Part shown: in pieces, positions 34,282-47,163 of the stretch
How positions within the stretch are numbered: position 1 is the first letter of the stretch
Layout: each line of letters starts with the position of its first letter
Origin: Utricularia gibba
Taxonomy: Eukaryota; Streptophyta; Magnoliopsida; Lamiales; Lentibulariaceae
Assembly: GCA_002189035.1 (NCBI GenBank)
Contig: CM007989.1
Coordinates: 4,681,001 to 4,745,000, forward strand
Direction of reading: 5' to 3'
Length of the DNA: 64,000 bases
Notes under the pieces: model-generated
Told to the model about the DNA's origin: nothing
Seen by the model: only the letters and a program-made list of their open reading frames with translations
The model's database searches: none
Made by a program: the position numbers and the translations under genes

Positions 34282-37200
34282 GTGATGACACTCCATGGTC
34301 AAGAGCATTTGAGCCTAACTAAGCTGAAATTTCAAGGAAATAGAACTAACAAAAGAGCCAACAGTCAACAACCTATATCAAGAGTTGAAAAGCTTGAAGA
34401 TGATGCCTTTTGAAATCATTAAGCAATCTGTGATTTGTGTATCTTAATAATAAACTAATTGATACTGCTTGGTTTGATTGTTAATGATTTTTTTTTGTAT
34501 CCAAGAATATTCTACATTCATTAGTGTCACATTCTAAATCAAAAGTAAGTAAGATGAAAAATGGTGCTAATTATAAGAACCTGATAGTAATATGTCTTGC
34601 ATGAAAAAATGGAAACCCTAAGCACAGTGCTAGCTATGTTATTGATTTCCATTCTTCACAAATTAATGCAACAGGCAAGATAGAATATCTCTTTGTGAGA
34701 CTTGAAATAAGTAAGTGACATTAAGTTTTTCCATTTTCTCAATACAACCTTCTCTTCAAATGTATGAGGGAATTGTAAAAGACTGAAAAGAAGAGAAAAT
34801 GAAATAAGAGAAAGAAAATTAATACTCATTATCTCTTTCCAACGACTAACCCTTACAAAAGATCTTAGTCTTAAACTAGCTTGAAAAAAGGTAAAATAGG
34901 GATGTAATTTAGCATAAGGATATTGGATTATCCATTCTTTGGACTACATCTTCTTTGAGTTCCATCTTGTATAGATATTGATTGGGCTTGTATGATAAGT
35001 GGGAAGAGAGAAGTGAGTAACTTGGGTCATGACAAAATGATCTTATCATTATCCTAGAATGTAAAGTCAAAGACTAGGTGAAGAATTCTTTTGAGAAACA
35101 ATAGTTAGATGATCACAAGGTTTGAAATCATTCCTAATAGAGTAGTGGAAGCAAAGCATAAGAAGTTCCTTAATCTCTTTTATTGATTTTGCATGGACTT
35201 CCTTCACTTCTCCTCTCTATTTTCTATCATAACCATCTACAATAAAAAAAGTAGTTGCCATAGATGTATATGAGTGACTGAAGTAGGAAAAATGTATCAT
35301 TTTGATGCTACATAATACAAGTAAAGACATCAAGGGTTTTGAAAGTTGAATGATGATGAATTGGTTAAACTTTTTTTAAGTGAAAAATCTGAATCAAGAA
35401 TAGCATTGGTGTTTTAGCGTTCCAACAATCTCTTAAATTTATTCTTGGTGACAACTCTAGGATCTAATAAAAATATGAAGAAACTACCTTCAACGTATCT
35501 TTCTTCTCCAAAATTTAAAGAAACGAAGTTTGCATGGGCCAAAATTATCAATCATCTTTATAAGATTAATTTCTAGGATGTAAACATCAACGAACTACCA
35601 GTGATACAAAAGTAGAACTGAAGCAAAAGCTGAAATCATCAAGAATAGCTAAAGAGAAGTGCAAGAAAAAGGTAAAATTAGTAGAACCGACTATGTATTT
35701 AATATCTACTATTGAGATCTACAAAAAATACCTATATTGCATTTTAGTGTGAATTTGTGGGAGTTGCTGAAAGAAAATTTGATTAATAGAAATTTGTCTA
35801 ACTAACATTAGTCTAGAAATATTTCCCATAAAAACATTTGTATATTGAACATGCATTCCACAATTATTCAACAAGAAAAAATCGATCCACATAAAGCAAT
35901 AACTTTATAGTTGTAAGTTCTATGCATATGCTAAACTAATTAGGAGTTTGGTCAAAGTGTTTGCAAGTGCTTAAGTAATGAAATAAATCATTTTGAAGTT
36001 GATTATGAAAGCGATAAATGCAATTAGGGAAATTCAAATTAACCTAAACTGAAATTTCTTACTAATACTTATAAGTGTTTGTATTTTAATTGAAATGCAC
36101 TCGTTAGATGCTTTCTAACGCATGCTACATTTAAATCCTATTATAATTGGTGTAATTTTTAATGTTAATGTTTTCTTTCACTCAGTATGCTTTTTCTTTA
36201 GATAGATGAAAAATAGTAACAATTCAGTTTTCATATATGTATTTCTTGCTCTTCTCTCTCGGACTTTCCTTGTAATTTTTCTTTAAAACTTTCAATGTTT
36301 TCAGATTCATGCCCATCAAATATTCCTAGATCATAGATCTTCAAATTCCTCTAGCTCCTTGCATGAAAAAATAAAATAACATAGGTCAACCTTGATTGGG
36401 GTTAGCTTGTAAATTTTTATTGTTGGTTTAATAAATTTTAATGAAAATAAAAACATAAAATACTAAAACATTATACAAGTGTTGATTGAAATTTTACAAA
36501 AGATGAAATTTCTATCAAGTACAACTATCGTGTTTTGTAAATAAGTTTTGAAATATGCAATAAGCATCAAATGGAAATAAAACAATGAATGTTAAATAAA
36601 AAATACATTCCTAGGATTAAAATCCACTTCGTTTCATTCCCCTCCCCTCTAAAGCATGTGTTTTTACCTTATTTCTCATCAAACCAATATATTCAAACAC
36701 CTCAAAGCATAGCATGAAACATATGCTATCAATGTTGAGAACAACGAAAGAGAAATAGATCATCTATGGCAAGTAGTCAAAAGAATGTTTACCCAAACGA
36801 CTTAGTAGATTATATCTCAAAAATGTTCAGCTTAATTAAAAATTTCACAAAACTTGGAGAAGAACAAGAAAATATGGGCACAAATTTTGGAATGTTTTAG
36901 CTTCTCATTTTGATGTTGTATCTAACATATTGGATATAATATGAATTCTAACAACTATTCAGTGGGTTGTGTGCTGATGAATGAAAGATTGGTGCATGCA
37001 GATGAAACTCATCTTGTATTACAATTTATCAACATGTGAAAGTGAATCACAAGAAAACCAAAATAATTCTCAACTAGTACACCACCAACAATAGAATTAA
37101 ATAAAATACCAATCATAACTACCAAATGGAATCACAATAAAATGGAAGTCAATCTTATTAAAAAAATTATGAGAACTACCATGTAGATGCTCATTTGAAT

Positions 37201-37489
37201 TTATCAGATCCATATTCATGTTGTAGAAGGTAAAATTATTACTTCAATAATTGTTTGAGGATCCAAATGCCTTTATGTGATTATTGTGATTAGAAGGATC
37301 AATGGAATAGGTCGTAAATTCAAAAGACAACAACAATAAAGAGAGTATGCTAGAATGAGCAATACCATTCAAGATACATATAAATGTTCAATGTCGTAAC
37401 CACAAAAGCTGGTAAAATGAAAGATATAAATAACTTTACTACTTACGCAAAAATACAATTTTCTCATTAATCAAAGGGAAAACACTAAA

Positions 37490-38020
37490 CAATATATAGT
37501 TGATAGACAATGGATGTGGCAATCATATTTGTAAAAATCAAAATTTGTTTATGCACTTTGAAGAATTAGCAGAGAAATAAAATCAAAATTTATATGGAAA
37601 AAGATTGAGTGTAGTTGGTATGGGTCTAGTAAGAATAAAAGTAAGAAATAAGAGTTTATGTATTAAGTACATGTATTTGCTACTTACGCCCTATCATAAT
37701 TTCCTAAGGGAGTTTGATGTTAATTTCTCACATGAATTACAATGTAGAATCATTAATCCTTTTGGCCTAGTCAATACTGAATAATGTCTTCCAATAATGT
37801 TCGAAAGGGATTTAGCATATTGACAAATTGGAAAAGATGATGAATCATCTCCTAAAATGATCATGGATAATAAAACAAAGAAGCAGTCAAGGTTATGATC
37901 GAAAAGGCTTCATCATATATTTTTAAAAAACCAAGAAGATTTCAGTTATACAAGTAGTATAAGGACTTACATTCTTTGAACTAAATAGTAAAATATGTGA
38001 AATATATTAAGTTAGAAAAA
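37490..38020 (+). pseudogene. Copia 4 protease and pre-integrase remnant
   Basis: LIDNGCGNHICKNQNLF (from about 37,500) corresponds to the WxxDSGCSxHM protease active site, with DNG in place of DSG. Further on GLVRIKVRNKSLCIK resembles the strand leading to the YVPxLxxNLLS motif. Stops are present. Confidence 0.5.
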
Positions 38021-38345
38021 GTCAAACATTGGCATTTGATCGAGGAATAATTATAGCATCAAGATAAATGAAAGTTATGCATACCAACATATGCAATCCT
38101 TTGAAAGAAATCACTCTTGTAGGGAGTAAATATTGCATAGTCTGTATCAATGATTATACAAGATATAATCAAATATTCTTCATAAAGCATAGGTTTGAGG
38201 TGGTAAAAAATTTTAAAATCTTTAAGACCATTACAAAAAAAGTAAGAAAATTAAATTTCTTGAGGTTCAACAATGGTGGAGCATTAATATCGTATCAGCT
38301 TTAGGAAATTTGTGATGAAGAAGGAGTTTTACATCAATTGGCAAC
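38020..38345 (+). pseudogene. Copia 4 integrase core remnant
   Basis: The frame from 38068 reads MKVMHTNICNPLKEIT, then YCIVCINDYTRYNQIFFIKH, and LRFNNGGALISYQL, aligning with the LxxIHTDIxGP, FIDDYSR and LRxDxGGE segments of copia integrase. Both catalytic Asp positions are Asn. Confidence 0.65.
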
Positions 38346-38471
38346 CCTCTCTGTACTTTTAAAAAATGATGATGCAAAAAAAAGGAAAGTGACAATTATA
38401 AAGATGGGTGATTGTATGTTATGTGAAAAAAAATATGTACTATTAATACTTGGATTGAGATAGTAAAAATA

Positions 38472-39450
38472 TGATAAATGAAAATCTCTAATATCATTAC
38501 AAATAAAAGAAAACTTCCGTATCAAATAAATTTGTAATACTTAAAACCTCACAAAAACAAATTAACACAAATTGTATAACAAATTTTGAAATCTAGCACG
38601 AGAAATAGGTCTTTGCAATGTATTTTTCTAGCTATAGAATTCAGAATAAATTGTACTTTTAGTCCAAGGTCTGACTAATAACCATATGCAAGTTCATTAA
38701 TTAAGATTAGATCTCAATGCCAAAAGTAACCAATACAGGTCTTGTACACAAAATAACACAGATATCTCTAATTCGTTCAAGTGATGCAGTACTCAAATTC
38801 CTAATCTAATCTACAAGAATGTTATATGAACACTCAAAACAGCACAAGCTTGCCTATATTATTCCTTATATTTTTTGTTAAGATGGTCTCTAATATTCTT
38901 ACTCATTTCACACAGATCTACCTTTGTCCAAAACATATAGAACTTGCTCTATTCAGTTCTACTGGTTCTATCCACAACCACTACCTACTATTCTCATCTT
39001 AATTCATTAGTCTATATCTGAATCAAATTTTTGAGCTCAATGCTGGTCACTTTGCCCCTTAAGTGCCCCTTTACCATTTTGTATAAATGTACTCTATCCA
39101 AAAAATATTAAAAACAAAAAGACAATGTACGAAATTGTAGATTGCCTAGCAAAGTCTAAATCGCATCATCTTTACAAACCTTAAATCATTCCTAAAATCT
39201 AGACACTCATGATAAAAAGTACAGTCCTTGTTTCATAAATTGAAAATAGAAGCATGTTCATGGTCACAAATTTTAAAGTAAAACAATAAACATAAAACGT
39301 TTACAACGCATAAAGAAAATAAAGTTCAATTGTGGATTCTCCATTAGCTATTCTGCTTGAAATAATAGCATGGAGTTAGGTTTGGTGCTATAGAGCTCTA
39401 GGTTGAAATCTCCTTCTCAATCGCCTCCTTCCTCCTACTAGAATTTGGTT
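38472..39450 (-). repeat. Solo-LTR-like repeat, copy F (old, minus)
   Basis: Starts (plus) TGATAAATGAAAATCTCTAATATCATTAC and runs through TATCAAATAAATTTGTAATAC, AGAATTCAGAATAA, TCTACTGGTTCTATCC and ACGCATAAAGAAAATAAAG. The same order of blocks is found in the minus-strand copy at 59.6 kb, with many substitutions. The right end beyond about 39,450 could not be followed. Confidence 0.6.
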
Positions 39451-40295
39451 TCATTTATCTAGAGAGATCTGAAATGAAGTCTCGATTAAAACTAGAAAGA
39501 TATTCTTATTTCGTTTGCACATGCATGGCTATAATTCTATTCCTTCTCTTACATATCTTTCAAAAACCCTCACTGTTGATCTACCACCGTGATACAATCA
39601 TGTTTTCATTTATCAATCACAACTGTGTCACACATGCCAAGGCTCATTATTAATATCCTTCATTCTTCCGAAAATCATAGAGGACCATTTTTTCGAAGAG
39701 GATCTCTTTTATAATTTTGTGTTGCCTACTTTTTCCTACTTTCTGCTATATGTACTCCTTTAACCATATTTAAACAGAAATAAATTAAAGAAAGGATCAA
39801 CTAAAACATAATCAAAAGAGATAATTACCTTAATATAAGTAAAATTTAAAATCTATATTATAAATTTTTACTTAAATAATTATAATTACATTTAAACATA
39901 GAAAAAGATCCAAAAGATGATGATAAATCACACTTAACAATCAGTGAATAAGAAATAATAATCATCTTACTTTATATTAAAGATATTTTCATCATAGATT
40001 ATAAACAACAATTTATACAATACCAAAAGTTATTATTAATGCAATATTTTGAAATGAATGACTTGGCAAATGAGTTATTTCCTAGGATTAGAAATTATCT
40101 AGAGGAGAATTGTTTATCTGACAAAAAAAATGCACAAGATCTACTAAAGAAATTTGTGTTAAAAAATATCATAGATATAGCATACCTCTCTCTTCAAATA
40201 CAAAAAGTAGACAAGTATCATGAGGACTCTCATGTATGACCAATGAAATTGAATGTCGAAGTCTCACTGGCAGTTTGATGCATATAATATCTTTT
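39451..40295. other. Spacer, possibly the rest of copy F
   Basis: The first 250 bp may continue copy F. A 66-codon plus frame at 40,039-40,239 has no domain I recognise. Confidence 0.3.
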
Positions 40296-40730
40296 TTACA
40301 GTCGAAAATCAGTTCCATTGAGATTGACCGATTTTAGGGTTGCAAAGTAGGTTTGCTGGTATCCGATTTGGAATTTACTGATTTTTATGTTAACGGTGGG
40401 GTGAAAGAAATAAAAGGAGACAATGATTTTTACGGAAAAACCACAAAGCTGATTGAGCTTACCGATGAAAATGGGTTTCACTAATAAAGGAGAAAGTAAG
40501 ACTACAAAAAGTGTATTGAGAGTCCAATCAATTTTTCTTTCAATATTCTACTATTTATAGGAGATGCCCCCTTAGATAGAATACTATAGGTGTCAGTCAA
40601 TTTCTGTACATGAGGAAGGTACATGTGGTGATGATGGATAATTGCTGACTATTTTGATACTTGTGCAATTCAGCTACTTTTCAGTTTTTTTAAAAAAGGG
40701 TGTTGCTACCCTACCCTGCTCTTATCGCTC
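40296..40730 (-). repeat. Solo LTR related to the Tat element
   Basis: Resembles the LTRs at 7.6 and 15.5 kb: GACCGATTTTAGGGT, GGTATCCGATTTGG, GATTTTTACGGAAAAACCACAAAGCT and GGGTTTCACTAATAAAGGAG all have counterparts there in the same order and orientation. On the minus strand a good TATA box, CCTATAAATAG (about 40,552-40,562), lies where the Tat LTR has its TTATATAA. Ends not defined. Confidence 0.6.
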
Positions 40731-42774
40731 TCAACTTGCCTTTATGTTGCAAACTATCATAAGCCATCTTCCTATTCCCAACCAAGATGTGGAGTTTCAA
40801 AACTCTTCATTTGCAAGGTAAAAAATGCGAGTAATAATGTCACAACGATCAAATGAGCAACAACTATTAAATGATAGACTGAGATCATTTTTGTATATTC
40901 ATAAAGAAATCATAAATGCACTCTAATGGCTAGCGAATACAAAACTGTATCAATAAGAATACAATGTAAAGTTTTATAGAGTTATTGAGAAATTTGTTGC
41001 ACAATAATGTACTCACATTTCAAGAAACTTAAGCTTGCTTTTAAATAAGAACTATGAATCAAGGACAACATTACTGTTTCAAGAAATCCAACAACTTCTC
41101 AATTTTTTTTTATTTGAAATGCTTGGTTTTTTGGAGGATGGAGCTTGAAATGGGGAGGCTCATTGTCATCTTGCTTCACAACGTCAGCGTGTATAGGGTT
41201 GAATATAACACTACTTTCTTGTTTTTGTAAACAAACAAAAAAAGAAAAGATGAAGAAATAGGAATTATTTGTTCAAATAAACAAATTTAACATTGCATGA
41301 AATTCATACATTTAACTAGCAATTAATTAACTTATATCTCCATTCTATTTTAGTTTTAGCATTTGACTAACCAATTAAAGATTTATATTTCTTATTCATT
41401 GTGGTTTTTTTTTCTTTTATTATGTTATTACTTTATATACTATAATTATCATTGGAGGATACGATTGTAATAACATAAAGAAAGAGCATCTTATTCAACG
41501 TGGCTTCATGATTCCCATTTCTTTTGTTGAGAATCCTCATCCCCATAAGATTCTTCAACTTGTTGAAGCACTAGAGATGCCATGAGATGCACAACTTTGA
41601 TTAATTGAACGATGCACGCCTTTACAAAAATTATGCATATAGTCCTTATTGTTTATCCAAATGACATAATTGATTTTCAAAAATTTATTGTTCATTTCTG
41701 CTATTTCAGAATCTGACAAATCATTCTCCACTATTTTCAATTATATAATAAAATTGTTTTTATGTTAGACTCTAATTTCACTCCCACCTAACGCCCATCG
41801 TGCCTTGCCATGGCTTCGGGTGGTAGGGCCATGCGGGTGGCGGGGGTGCAAGTTGCCTTTGGAGATATGAATAATGGTCATATGTATAGGGACCAAATAG
41901 TAAAATAATGAAAATCAAACATATTTGATTTTTAAATAATTAAAGCTAATTATGATCGATATTCAAACAATGAAGATTAGAGATATTCAAGATTGGAAAC
42001 AGTGAGAATTAATTTTGCTTGATACATTATTTTAAGAATTACGTCTGATATGTCAAACAATAGAAGTTAAATGTATCATTTTTATTAAATAACAGAGTCT
42101 AAATACCTCATGTGCAAACAATTGAACTGACACACTTATAGAGTGAACCTTTTGTGCAAATTGGGAAGTCTCTTTGTCAGAGGTGAATGCATTGGTCACT
42201 TGGGGAGAATCAAAGTTTTAAGTGATACCATGAGGGATGATTCTCTCTTCTTTTGTTGTTGCCCCTCATATTTCATTGAGCTAATGTTATAAATATTATT
42301 TATGATTTGGAGTTTAATCTTTTCATTGCAAAAATATTATAAAAAATAATCAAAATTGTTTAAATTGAATATATTTTTAATTTCTTTTAAAAATTATTAA
42401 ATGGGACTAAAAATCATAGGTTTAAATTAAATTAAATCTAATTTAGGTTCAATCTTGCATTTTAAAACACTATAGCTAACTTGATGATTGATTTATTGGG
42501 AAGAATGAGAATAAGAATGAAGCCAATGTAGTAGATTAATGGTATGGTTGACACTGGTACGGACACTGTATATATAACTTGATATGAACATGAAATACTA
42601 TAGGCAGTGAAGGGTGTGGATGATTCATAGCATATTCTTCACCCGAGTGACGCATCCAAACCAGAGGGCTGGAGAGCAGAGGAACAGCACACATATTATC
42701 GCACACACCGCAGCTCATCTGCAAATGGATAAAAACTCAAATTGCAGAGGCTGCCATGACCCAGTGAACACATA
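40731..42774. other. Spacer between the solo LTR and the ERF gene
   Basis: Mostly AT-rich. A short GC-rich patch at about 41,775-41,875 reads from ATGGCTTCGGGTGG for 31 codons without a recognisable domain. The last 250 bp before 42,775 are probably ERF 3' UTR. Confidence 0.3.
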
Positions 42775-43430
42775 CTAATCACATAGCTCCCAATCGATTT
42801 CAAAAGATGGGCAGTTCTCCAAGATCAAACTTAGGAAGCTGATATCGGGTTCTGGATAGTCGCCTGGCTGCTGCTCCACCTTCACTGTTTCTGAACAAAG
42901 ACTGGGCCCTTCTGAACTCCCCTCTTGCTGCTGCTGCTGCTGCTGCTGCTGTTGACAAATGGCTTGAAGCTTTGCGTCAACTGATGAACTCAAGGGGTTG
43001 AAATCAGTGGACTGTGACAAGTGCTGCTGGAAAAGAGGAAAATTGAGCATAGCCAAGTCTCCTCTGAGTTTATAAGCGGCTGTGTCATACGCCAAGGCAG
43101 CTTCTTCCGCCGTGTCGAAAGTCCCGAGCCAAAGCCTGGTTCTGTTTTTGGGAAGCCTGATCTCAGCCACCCATTTCCCCAGTGCCTCTGTCTCACTCCC
43201 CTGAAAAGCTTCATTGGTTTCGGTGCTTTTTCATGATTCTTCATTGTGACGGCTCTTGGTCCACGCAAACTACAGCCCTGATTGGGATTCTCTTTCTGGG
43301 GCCGAAACTGAGCCTTACTTTCAACAACCTGAGAAGGCGTAAACTGATTTGAGAAAACACCGCTAAACGCTAGAGATTCAGATTCAGACCAGAAGTCATC
43401 GCAAGTAGTATTTGAAGCAGAAGTTTCCAT
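42775..43430 (-). pseudogene. AP2/ERF transcription factor (DREB A-6 / RAP2.4-like) with one frameshift
   Basis: AP2/ERF proteins bind GCC-box or DRE sites in stress and developmental promoters. The upstream frame starts at ATG 43430 and runs through the first AP2 strand, [11 protein letters not shown]. The downstream frame resumes with [20 protein letters not shown], then [20 protein letters not shown]. Between them the minus strand reads TGGGGAAATGGGTGG; the conserved W-G-K-W needs one more base in the A run (43174-43176). Downstream of the AP2 domain are a ten-residue polyQ (about 42,920-42,952) and an acidic end ...[10 protein letters not shown], like the EIDW end of RAP2.4-type proteins. 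Everything except one base is intact, so an assembly error or a recent null allele is more likely than old decay. An AG acceptor just upstream (TTTGCAG, about 43,445-43,451) suggests a 5' intron. Confidence 0.8.
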
Positions 43431-45090
43431 GAAAGGTTCAAGTGCCTGCAAAGTTCTCTGTAAGGATCTGAAATAACATCTACATAATGAACACTCAAGA
43501 ACAGCAGAAAATACCAGGAAACTGAAAGCTTGAAAATCACTACACTCCAATAAAAAAAGAAATCAAACTTCTGACGGATTTCACGAGCACGGAGACCTGA
43601 AACATAAACAAGAAAGAAGCGAACTGAAGCGATCAGAGCCCTGGAATGGAACCAGCAGGAAAAATCTGACAGAATCACAACTGGTGCCGCAGGGGGAGGT
43701 CCCAATATAAAGAAGAGAAGGCCCATAGCTATGGCCTTTTTGATGAATCCCAAGAGCAGATTTTCTGACCAAAAATTGCGTGAATTTAGAGCCCACTTGC
43801 TGCACTCCAATTGAATCCAGTCACGCGGCACGCGCATAGCTAATACCCACAAGCGCTTTGGCACGTTGCGTGATTATGGCAATCAATAGAATGAATTATA
43901 TGGCATCATATTTACCCTGAGTAAAAGTAACCTTTTTTTTTTTTACCTTTAGCCTGTGAATCCAAGATCAACAAATTCTCTTTATGCTCGGAAGAGGGCC
44001 GACGGCACGTAAAAACACGAGGCTCGAAAGGAGATCTGATCATCATCATCACAGGGGCAAGTAATCGGAATTGGGTCTCAAGAACTCATAGGGTCATTTC
44101 AGAAACTGGCACCGAAACGAATTCATGAAATCACAAGGATATGGAAGAAAAACCTTGATTGAGGTGAGGCATGCAGGCGGTAGCCCACAAGGAAATGCAC
44201 TGAAATTCCATCGTCTTTAATCTTCCAACTAGTTCTCGAAAATCCGAGAGCAGGTTGTAAGGAAATAAACCCACCATCATAAGTGGATATCTTGGCAGGG
44301 GGAAGTGGAGGGGTTTTTTAAAAAAATAACCATCATCTTTCTTACCCATTTGAAAACTAATCATTCATTTTTTCTTATTTGAAAATTAACAATATTTATT
44401 AATTATTAATTATATATATTCGTTTTTTAATTCAAAAAATACCAATCTATTTGTTTAAAAAAAAATTTCTAGTTACAGATATAAATAATAAAATGTAATT
44501 AATTTATTTATTATTTAGTAGAATCTAATAAATAATATTCATTTATTTATTAAATGAATAAGTGTATTTATGAATTTAATTAACAAAAATCTTGTGATAA
44601 AATTAATCTTAGGGATCTTCTTTTGATTTATAATTTTTGTAACAATTGTATTTAGAACACCAATTAATATTTAATTTAATACATGTATGTGATTTTGTGT
44701 ACCAATATTCAGTTTCATTGCAGCGTACAAAATTCTATATTATCATGTATTAGAGTTTAAACCCTAATATTAAATAATTACTCGATTTAAAATATTTCAA
44801 ACAATTAAATGCTTCATAATATAAGTTTAAACTAAAAAAATATATATACAATTCAAATAATATATAAGGATATATTGATAATACAAATTTAAACTAAAAA
44901 AATATGCACTCAATCTAAACAATACCTAAAGATCAATTGATAAAATATATTTAAAATAAAAAAACATGCAATCTATCCAAATAAAATGCCCAAACCCTAG
45001 TCAGATCCTAACTTCGATCGCTGTATGCATCTAGAGGTTGAGTTATCACACAACCAATCTTGACAACTTAGAAACATAAAGGTAAGTAAG
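43431..45090. other. Upstream region of the ERF gene
   Basis: The first 900 bp are of balanced composition and probably hold the 5' UTR, a leader intron and promoter on the minus strand. Open frames there lack domains. From 44,340 the DNA is AT-rich and featureless. Confidence 0.35.
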
Positions 45091-46485
45091 TGATAACACA
45101 CGAATTTTCCTATTATTAGAATAAGAAAATTATACTTTTGAATCATGTTTTAAGTGTTTATCTTATAGTTTTAAGTATTTCACCAAATTTTAGGACATAA
45201 TGCGATTTTATGTGTTAATGGGCTAAATCCTTTGATTTAGCCTATCGCATGTTATTAATATTTTTCTAATCCAACAGCAAATTTCTAAAATTAGGGAGGA
45301 TACATGAATTTTGTGCATGTGGAGATTTGGAAGAAGGGGCACAAGACACAAGGAGGAGACATGATTAATATTCAGCCGCCTACAGTCTGCAAGTTCAGGC
45401 CAGGAACAGTACGAATGTCAGAAACAATGGACTGATTTTGAAAAATGAAAAAAAGATGTGAAGATATTTTTGGAGAGAAGAGAAGAATAGAGGAGAGAGA
45501 CCCAAGGAGGGGGCTTCTCCCCCAACACGACGAATACTGAACCAGGAGAGGAGAGGAAGATCTTCATCCTCAAGAACAGCATAAGAGCCCAGTCCAGCGC
45601 TACTGTTCCGGCTAGGGAACAGTAGCAGACGGAAATCAAAACTCTTATTGCTTTATTTTCGTTTGTTGATGTTTTTAATTTCTACAACCAACTCTTTCAC
45701 GATATTCTTGACATTTCCGTTGCTTTATGTTAATGTTATCATGTTTTACCTTCAAAGCATGAGTAGCTAAACCCTAGGAGTGACTTGAGGTGAAACATGG
45801 TGGTGGGAGTCTAGGAATCTTAATAAAATTTACCATTCTTCCTTAGTTCTTGTTTCTATCAAAACATGGGTAGACCTAAGGAGGGGAACCAGTAGCTTCA
45901 TAACTTAGATGCTTGATTTACAGGTAGACAAATAAATCAAGACGTGAGCAATAGGTGTTAGTCCGGGGTGGAACCAGTAGAACCGGGTAGACCTAGTTCT
46001 ATATGCTTTGCATGCGGGTAGACCTAATTGCAATGTTGATGATGATATGGAGGACTAGCTTAGCCGAAAACATGGTGAATGACCTGGGTAGACTTAGGTT
46101 ATTTGAAGTTGTGAATGTCGAAACATGGTAGATTAAATCAGGGATTTTGACACTACACTACCTGCAGACCCTTAAGGCACCTTAGTATTATTCTGAGTTA
46201 GAACCAATACCTGTTATCTTAGCGTTAAGACCTAATATTGTTTACTTATCTTGTTTACCGAACTTGTTTACCACTGTTGGTCCGAGCTTAGATTAAGACT
46301 TCCTGTTATCTCGAATTATGCATTTACTAAAACACTTAACAAGCACAAGCTCTTCGTGATCGACCCCGACATCCACCATACAAGTTTTCCAAATTTGTAT
46401 TTTGTGTAGATTAGTGATTATAAATTTATTTGATACGAATTTTCTATTTTTATTGCAATGATATTAGGAAAATTTCCATTTATCA
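45091..46485 (+). repeat. Solo-LTR-like repeat, copy C (best preserved)
   Basis: Starts TGATAACACACGAATTTTCC and ends TTTCCATTTATCA, giving inverted TGATA/TATCA termini. Flanking pentamers GTAAG and TTAAG differ at one base. Landmarks are GGGCTAAATCCTTTGATTTAG (about 45,220-45,240), CTACTGTTCC-GGCTAG-GGAACAGTAG (45,600-45,625), GGGTAGACCTAGTTCTATATGC and AAGCACAAGCTCTTCGTGATCG. No primer-binding site follows. Confidence 0.8.
45600..45625. other. Perfect 10-bp inverted repeat in solo LTR copy C
   Basis: CTACTGTTCC and GGAACAGTAG flank a six-base loop (GGCTAG). Copy B keeps CTACTGTTC...GAATAGTAG and copy E keeps an imperfect version. Confidence 0.85.
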
Positions 46486-46859
46486 TTAAGTTTCTACAAC
46501 AAAGTAGTAATCACATATCATGGGCATGTCCGAAAATCCACAAAATGTTTGTGCAAACTATTAACATCAAGCATTGCCCTAAAATAGGTTAGCCACATCC
46601 CAAAATAATCAACCGCTAACCTGTACATCCAGCATGCACTCGCGCACTCTTGATGCCTAGCGTCCCTCACCACCATATGGTAACTCAGTGTTGCGTGCCA
46701 ACATGAAATTTAATAGAACAATACTTGTTCAATGATTGTTTCTAGGTTAATTGAATGTGCATTATTTTCTAAACTATATGGTTATGGGTTCAAATTATAT
46801 TTTTTTTGAAAAAATAAATTAACTAAACAATACAATCAAAAAATTATATTCATTGTTTT
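46486..46859. other. Spacer left of the MULE
   Basis: Short, no feature recognised. Confidence 0.3.
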
Positions 46860-47043
46860 TTAATACTTGTTTTTTAATATTAAAGTTATACAAAAACCCT
46901 TAATTCAAAAAATTATGCATTGTTTTTTAATATTTATTTAGTATGATTTTAATTAAATTTGAAATTATGTATCTATACATATTTATATTTATATTTATAT
47001 GAATATAATTGTATGATTTTCTTTCATATTAAGTAATTTTTTT
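46860..47043 (+). repeat. Left terminal inverted repeat of the MULE
   Basis: Its reverse complement reads AAAAAAATTACTTAATATGA, then ATGTATAGATACATAATTTCAA and TAAATATTAAAAAACAAT, in step with the right repeat. Confidence 0.55.
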
Positions 47044-47163
47044 AATTTATAAGACCTTTTTTTAAATATTAAACAAAAGTTTTGAATCTTTATGGTTATT
47101 TAAAAGAACTTGAAAGATATCATACGTCATATTTCATTGCATCACAAATAGATTCTCAATCAT

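Larger units (their letters stand above)
34000..38345 (+). mobile_element. Ty1/copia relic 4 (plus), heavily decayed
   Basis: Three recognisable islands occur in the right order for a plus-strand copia element: gag (about 34,060-34,420), aspartic protease (about 37,490-37,740) and integrase (38,020-38,345). The 3 kb between gag and protease is too long for an intact element and probably contains inserted or unrelated DNA that I cannot identify. No LTRs were found. Confidence 0.6.

Noticed and set aside
40039-40239. 66-codon plus frame
   Set aside because: No family recognised, flanked by AT-rich DNA without splice signals that extend it.
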